Source: an uncultured Lachnospiraceae bacterium
GTDB lineage: Bacteria; Bacillota; Clostridia; Lachnospirales; Lachnospiraceae
Length of the DNA: 9,994 nucleotides
Assembly: GCA_945485625.1 (NCBI GenBank)
Contig: CALYSH010000031.1
Location: 1-9,994 of the forward strand
Direction of reading: 5' to 3'
The translations under genes were made by a program, and so were the position numbers. Positions within the stretch are counted from its first letter, which is position 1. The number at the start of each line of letters is the position of its first letter. This document shows, piece by piece, positions 5,791-9,994 of the stretch. The notes beneath the pieces were generated by a model. It was given only the letters and a program-made list of their open reading frames with translations, ran no database searches and was not told the origin of the DNA.

Positions 5791-8700
5791 CTATTCCTTT
5801 CCCGGCAGAAGCTCCGACATTTTATTCAATATTTCCTCTGTCTTATCCAAAAGCAACCGTTCATCCGTTTCCACCAGTCCGGTCTTTTTATAACGATAGG
5901 TAAAATACGGATTGCCATATGCGGTAAAGGACATTTCCCTCCCGCATGCATTCAGCAATGCCGGAATCCCTTCCGGGTTCACCTTTGCATTTGGCGTGAA
6001 TGTAAAAAGAATCCGTTCGTTCTTTCCTTTAATCTCCGCCAGATAAACCTTATGGGCACTCACGCGAATCAGAGAAATACGAAGGAGATTTTCCACCGAC
6101 TCCGGAATGCTGCCGAAACGGTCGAGAAGCTCATCCCTCATATCCTCCATTTCCTTCCGATTCTCTATCCCGGCAATCCGCTTGTAGATATCCAGCTTCT
6201 GTGTTTCATTGACGATATACTCGTTGGGAATGTATGCATCCACATCCAGATCCACAGTGGTATTGAAATCAAGCTGACCAGCCACGCCCTTCCGTCTGGC
6301 CACCGCATCGTTTAACATTTTACAATACAGATCATAGCCAACGGCCTCCATGTGACCATGCTGGCGCATTCCCAAAAGATTGCCGGCCCCGCGAATCTCC
6401 AAATCACGCATAGCGATTTTAAAGCCGCTGCCCAGATCTGTAAATTCCCGAATGGCTGACAGGCGTTTTTCAGCAACCTCCTTCAGCATCTTGTCCCGTT
6501 TGTACATCAGAAAGGCATAGGCTGTTCGATTGGAACGGCCCACTCTTCCCCGCAGCTGATACAGCTGGGAAAGTCCCATATTATCGGAGTCATGAATGAT
6601 AATCGTGTTAACATTGGATATATCCAGACCGGTTTCAATAATGGTGGTGGACACCAGTACATCGATATCCCCGTTGATGAAGTCATACATAATGCGCTCA
6701 AGCTCCTGCTCCTTCATCTGACCGTGAGCGAAGGAAACATTGGCCTCCGGGACCAGCTTCTGAATACGGGCTGCCATATCCGCAATATTGTGGACGCGGT
6801 TGTATACATAATACACTTGTCCCTCTCTTGCCAGCTCTCTGGAAATCGCTTCCCGGACCATCTCCTCATTATATTCACAGACAAAGGTCTGGATGGGAAG
6901 GCGGTCCTCCGGAGCCTCCTCCAGCACACTCATATCCCGGATGCCGATCAGACTCATATGAAGCGTACGGGGAATAGGGGTGGCGGTTAGCGTCAGTACA
7001 TCCACATTTTCACGAAGCTTCTTGATTTTCTCCTTGTGAGCCACACCGAAGCGTTGTTCCTCATCTACAATCAAAAGCCCCAGGTCTTTAAACTTCACAT
7101 CATCAGACAACAGTCTGTGCGTACCGATGACAATATCTACCAACCCCTTCTGCAGGTCGGAAATGGTCTTCTTCTGCTCCGCCTGGGTACGGAATCTGCT
7201 TAACAGCTCCACCTTCACCGGGAAATCCTTCATTCTCTGCAGGAAGGTATTGTAATGCTGCTGTGCCAGAATGGTGGTGGGGACAAGACAGGCTACCTGT
7301 TTTCCTTCCTGAACCGCCTTAAACGCCGCACGAATGGCAATCTCTGTCTTACCATAACCAACATCGCCGCAGACCAGTCGATCCATAATTCGGTCGCTCT
7401 CCATATCCCTTTTGGTATCCGCAATGGCCTGGAGCTGGTCCTCTGTCTCCTCAAAGGGGAACATCTCCTCAAATTCCTTCTGCCAGATGGTATCCGGTCC
7501 AAAACGATACCCTCTCGCCTGCTGCCTGGCCGCATAAAGCTCCACCAGATCATTTGCCACCTCTTCCAGGGCAGTGCGCACCTTTGTTTTTGTTTTCTCC
7601 CACTCCCTGCTTCCCAGCTTATTTAACTTTGGCGTTTTCGAGGCATCCGCAGAAGCATATTTCTGAATCACATCCAGTCCGGTAGCCAGAATATATAAAT
7701 TACCGCCATCCCGATACTCAATTTTCAGATAATCCTTGACAACCTTTTCCACCTCTACCTTTTCAATTCCCCTGTAGATGCCAAGACCGTGACTTTCATG
7801 TACCACATAGTCACCGATTTTCAGATCATCAAAGCTGGAAATCTTCTGTCCATGGTAAGCGGAACGTTTTTTCTTCTTTTTCTTTTCTGCACCAAAGATA
7901 TCGGTTTCGGACAATACCACAAACCGAATCATGGGATACTCAAAGCCCCTGACCACATGACCATAAGCAGTCAGTACCTCACCGTTTAATACCTCCCTCT
8001 GGGGATCCTCGCTGAATACCGCCGAAAGCTCCTGATCCCGCAAATCCTCTGCCAGTCTCCGGGCCCGGGTGCGGGAGCCGGACAATAATAGTACCCGATA
8101 GCCCTTCTTCTTATACTGTTTCAAATCCTTTACCAACGCCTCGAAGCTGTTGTTATAAGGGGCCAGACTTCTTACATTCATATCCAGCTTTACATCGGTT
8201 TTAAAATATCCCTGCTTACCGTATATATTGGAAAGAGTCACCACATGTCCTTTACACATCTCTGCGGCGGTTTCCTGGGGACTGCAAAGCAGCTGCATCT
8301 GTCCGGGCAGAATATATCCCTTTTCCAGACGTTGTTTCATGCTCTCCGTAAACTCCAGTTCCACTGCCTCCGCATGCTCCCTGATCCGTTCCGGTTCATC
8401 CACAAAAAAAATCAATCCGTTCCCGGGTGACATTTTTTGTCTGCGCAACAATAAGCCACACAGGGACATGGTATCTTCAAAGAAGTAATGAACATAGCTC
8501 TCCAGGTTAACCTTACTTTGGAATTCCAGTAATTGTTCCTTTAATTCCTTCACCATTCCAAAGATCCGATGGGCTTCCTCTGTCCGGAAATTCTCTCGAA
8601 GCCTTTTCTCCTGAACAGCCGCTTCCTTCTCCAGCCGTTTGATTCCCTTCTCTATGGTCTCATCATCCAAAACAAACTCTGTTGCGGGAAAAATGCGAAG

Positions 8701-9345
8701 GGTCTGCAATTTCTCCACGGAGCGTTGACTGAGTACATCAAAGCTTCGGATGGAATCCACCTCATCCCCCCAAAGCTCAATACGATAGGGATTCTCCTCC
8801 GTCAGATCAAACACATCCAGGATACCTCCCCGAACGGAGAACTGACCCGGGCTCTCTACCTGGTAGCTTCGCTCATACCCCATGGCCACCAGACGTTTTG
8901 CAAGAATGTTCAGACTTAAGCTGTCTCCAACAGACATCTCAATCACATCACCCTCACCCCAGACTACCTGAGGAGTAAGCAGGGCTGCATAGGTGGCAAC
9001 AATGGTGAGCGGACGTCCTTCAACCATGCGTCTCAATGCCCGGATCCGCTCCCGCACCAGCTGATTTCCGTGAATGTCTGCCTGGAAAAAAATCAGGTCC
9101 TTGGCCGGATACAATACCACATTCCGGTCATAGAACTTATATTCCTCATAAATCTCCTTGGCACGCAAATCGCTGTAGGTTACAATCAGCTTACTTTTCA
9201 CATTCTGGGAAAGGCCGTATATCATATGCAGTTTTTGTGAATCCACGCAGCCCGAAAGAGCTGTCAGAGAGGATTCCTTCTTAAACTGTTCCTGAAGCTG
9301 TTCATATTCCGCCAGTTCCTTCAGGGGAGCTAATAACGCCTGCAT
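5791..9345 (-). CDS. mfd: Transcription-repair coupling factor Mfd
   Basis: 1184 residues, full family length. Mfd is an ATP-driven DNA translocase that finds RNA polymerase stalled at a lesion, pushes it off and recruits UvrA to start nucleotide excision repair. Domains in order: UvrB-like module (about 1-340, with VRGGILDVF at 171-179 in the UvrA-contacting part), domain 3 (about 360-480), a lysine-rich linker (K488-K493), the CarD-like polymerase-interacting domain (about 505-560, GDYVVHESHGLGIYRG), the two RecG-like helicase lobes with Walker A GDVGYGKT (660-667), DEEQ (761-764), TATPIPRT (787-794) and motif VI QLRGRVGR (930-937), the translocation motif around DLEIRGAGNLLG (981-992), and the C-terminal autoinhibitory domain (about 1030-1184). 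All ATPase motifs are intact. ATG at 9343-9345 has AGGAGG (9354-9359) 8 bases upstream, overlapping the pth stop codon, so translation is probably coupled to pth. Confidence 0.98.
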   Translation of the reverse strand: MQALLAPLKELAEYEQLQEQFKKESSLTALSGCVDSQKLHMIYGLSQNVKSKLIVTYSDLRAKEIYEEYKFYDRNVVLYPAKDLIFFQADIHGNQLVRERIRALRRMVEGRPLTIVATYAALLTPQVVWGEGDVIEMSVGDSLSLNILAKRLVAMGYERSYQVESPGQFSVRGGILDVFDLTEENPYRIELWGDEVDSIRSFDVLSQRSVEKLQTLRIFPATEFVLDDETIEKGIKRLEKEAAVQEKRLRENFRTEEAHRIFGMVKELKEQLLEFQSKVNLESYVHYFFEDTMSLCGLLLRRQKMSPGNGLIFFVDEPERIREHAEAVELEFTESMKQRLEKGYILPGQMQLLCSPQETAAEMCKGHVVTLSNIYGKQGYFKTDVKLDMNVRSLAPYNNSFEALVKDLKQYKKKGYRVLLLSGSRTRARRLAEDLRDQELSAVFSEDPQREVLNGEVLTAYGHVVRGFEYPMIRFVVLSETDIFGAEKKKKKKRSAYHGQKISSFDDLKIGDYVVHESHGLGIYRGIEKVEVEKVVKDYLKIEYRDGGNLYILATGLDVIQKYASADASKTPKLNKLGSREWEKTKTKVRTALEEVANDLVELYAARQQARGYRFGPDTIWQKEFEEMFPFEETEDQLQAIADTKRDMESDRIMDRLVCGDVGYGKTEIAIRAAFKAVQEGKQVACLVPTTILAQQHYNTFLQRMKDFPVKVELLSRFRTQAEQKKTISDLQKGLVDIVIGTHRLLSDDVKFKDLGLLIVDEEQRFGVAHKEKIKKLRENVDVLTLTATPIPRTLHMSLIGIRDMSVLEEAPEDRLPIQTFVCEYNEEMVREAISRELAREGQVYYVYNRVHNIADMAARIQKLVPEANVSFAHGQMKEQELERIMYDFINGDIDVLVSTTIIETGLDISNVNTIIIHDSDNMGLSQLYQLRGRVGRSNRTAYAFLMYKRDKMLKEVAEKRLSAIREFTDLGSGFKIAMRDLEIRGAGNLLGMRQHGHMEAVGYDLYCKMLNDAVARRKGVAGQLDFNTTVDLDVDAYIPNEYIVNETQKLDIYKRIAGIENRKEMEDMRDELLDRFGSIPESVENLLRISLIRVSAHKVYLAEIKGKNERILFTFTPNAKVNPEGIPALLNACGREMSFTAYGNPYFTYRYKKTGLVETDERLLLDKTEEILNKMSELLPGKE

Positions 9346-9353
9346 GTGCTCTG

Positions 9354-9360
9354 CCTCCTA
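9354..9360 (-). promoter_or_regulatory. mfd ribosome binding site overlapping pth stop codon
   Basis: TAGGAGG on the minus strand serves as both the pth stop (TAG) and the near-perfect mfd Shine-Dalgarno (AGGAGG). Ribosomes ending pth finish exactly on the mfd site, which favours coupled translation and fixes the mfd start. Confidence 0.7.
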
Positions 9361-9927
9361 TTTCTTCTGGTTAAACTGATTCATTGCCGCATCCACATCC
9401 TTTGTAAATATCAACCGGATTGCATCTGCCGCCCTGTCTGCCGCTTCATCCATTTTCTTCCGTTCTTCCCCGGTAAAATGTCCCAAAACATAATCCGCCA
9501 AATCATAGGAGGCCGGTTTCTCACCCACGCCCATACGAATTCGAATAAAGTTTTCGTGCCCCAGATGGGCAATAATATTCTTCAGACCGTTATGTCCGCC
9601 GGCGCTTCCCTTTTTCCGCACCCGGAGCTGTCCCACATCCAGACTGATATCATCCGAGATCACAATGAGTTCACTGGTTTCATCTATTTTATAATAATCC
9701 ACCAGTTCTCTGACACTTTCTCCACTCAGATTCATGAATGTCTGGGGCTTCGCAAGAATACATTTCTCTCCTGCAATCATCCCCTTCCCGATAATTGCCT
9801 TGTGTTTCTTCTCCAACACCGCAATATTCTCCTTGTCAGCCAATCGGTCAATCACATCAAAGCCGATGTTATGTCTGGTATTCTCATACTGTTTTCCCGG
9901 ATTCCCCAATCCTACTATTATATACAT
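9358..9927 (-). CDS. pth: Peptidyl-tRNA hydrolase
   Basis: 189 residues, typical bacterial Pth length. The enzyme cleaves the ester bond of peptidyl-tRNAs that drop off the ribosome, recycling tRNA in the cytoplasm; it is generally essential. The N-terminus IVGLGNPGKQYENTRHNIGF (4-23) carries the conserved Asn9 and the catalytic His19. Further active-site residues are N66 in FMNLSG, Asp92 (or Asp93) in ISDDISLD, and N113 in GGHNGL, which match the E. coli Asn10, His20, Asn68, Asp93 and Asn114 set. ATG at 9925-9927 is preceded by AAGGA (9937-9941) at 9 bases. mfd follows after 12 bases, the usual Bacillota arrangement, here without the small fin gene that separates them in Bacillus. No promoter is seen directly upstream; it seems to be read from an upstream gene. 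Confidence 0.97.
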   Translation of the reverse strand: MYIIVGLGNPGKQYENTRHNIGFDVIDRLADKENIAVLEKKHKAIIGKGMIAGEKCILAKPQTFMNLSGESVRELVDYYKIDETSELIVISDDISLDVGQLRVRKKGSAGGHNGLKNIIAHLGHENFIRIRMGVGEKPASYDLADYVLGHFTGEERKKMDEAADRAADAIRLIFTKDVDAAMNQFNQKK

Positions 9928-9934
9928 GTTGCTT

Positions 9935-9942
9935 CTTCCTTA
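9935..9942 (-). promoter_or_regulatory. pth ribosome binding site overlapping an upstream stop codon
   Basis: TAAGGAAG on the minus strand contains a TAA stop for the open frame entering from the right edge and the AAGGA site of pth. It is the same stop/ribosome-site overlap seen at mfd, which supports both the operon and the reality of the upstream fragment. Confidence 0.5.
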
Positions 9943-9994
9943 TCTGATATCCTGCATTTCCCGGCCAAAAAGGAATCGCCTGTTATCATAATAT
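9940..9994 (-). CDS. 3' end of an unidentified upstream gene (partial)
   Basis: A minus-strand frame is open from the window edge to TAA at 9940-9942, giving 17 codons that read YYDNRRFLFGREMQDIR. The stop is 12 bases before pth and merges with its ribosome binding site, just as the pth stop merges with that of mfd. That arrangement is the main argument that this is a real C-terminus. Seventeen residues are too few to name a family. A competing frame starting at an ATG near the edge runs into pth and has no visible ribosome site. Confidence 0.5.
   Translation of the reverse strand, partial: YYDNRRFLFGREMQDIR

Noticed and set aside
6592..6990. 132-codon plus-strand frame inside mfd
   Set aside because: Shadow of the helicase lobes, where conserved coding on the minus strand keeps another frame open.
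9928..9989. Alternative upstream frame beginning with ATG near the right edge and ending inside pth
   Set aside because: No visible ribosome site; the other frame ends exactly at the pth ribosome site as expected for an operon neighbour.
1..9994. Thoeris or another multi-gene TIR defence operon
   Set aside because: No ThsA-like, Sir2-like, STING or nuclease gene is present beside the TIR gene; only the single TIR protein can be supported.
1..9994. CRISPR array, insertion sequence, tRNA, rRNA or phage genes
   Set aside because: Scanning both strands I saw no regularly spaced repeats, transposase-like frame, cloverleaf-like tRNA sequence, rRNA or phage structural gene.

Overview
The window looks like chromosomal DNA of a low- to mid-GC Gram-positive anaerobe (Bacillota, class Clostridia, quite possibly Lachnospiraceae). 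Three things suggest this: strong AGGAG-type ribosome binding sites before most genes, a pth-mfd pair without the small fin gene found between them in Bacillus, and a TIR protein carrying a DUF6273-like domain, a domain I associate with gut Clostridia. The taxon is an inference; there is no rRNA or tRNA here.

Right to left on the minus strand runs a probable operon. It holds the last codons of an unidentified gene (cut by the window edge), pth (peptidyl-tRNA hydrolase), mfd (transcription-repair coupling factor), a MATE-family exporter and a large multi-spanning membrane protein that resembles GT-C glycosyltransferases. Gaps are 12, 12, 23 and 38 bases, and the ribosome binding sites of pth and mfd overlap the preceding stop codons. 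No terminator or internal promoter is visible, so one transcript could cover all of them. The first part is conserved housekeeping; the MATE and GT-C-like genes look like lineage-specific additions behind mfd.

The left part is accessory. A plus-strand gene (1450-2811) encodes a receptor-like protein: an N-terminal TIR domain with intact box 1, BB-loop and putative catalytic glutamate, one membrane helix, then a DUF6273-like domain. It has its own extended -10 promoter and ends tail-to-tail with the GT-C-like gene, the two reading frames overlapping by 10 bases. Divergent from it, a second multi-spanning membrane protein of unknown function (1-1278, GTG start) fills the left edge and is visibly richer in A+T than mfd.

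The candidate system is the TIR-TM-DUF6273 protein: its layout is that of a miniature Toll-like receptor, with a possible NAD-processing TIR inside and an unknown sensor outside, set between two putative envelope-glycan membrane proteins. A functional link between the three is speculation from position. There is no CRISPR array, insertion sequence, phage gene or RNA gene that I can support, and no gene-free stretch above 300 bases.
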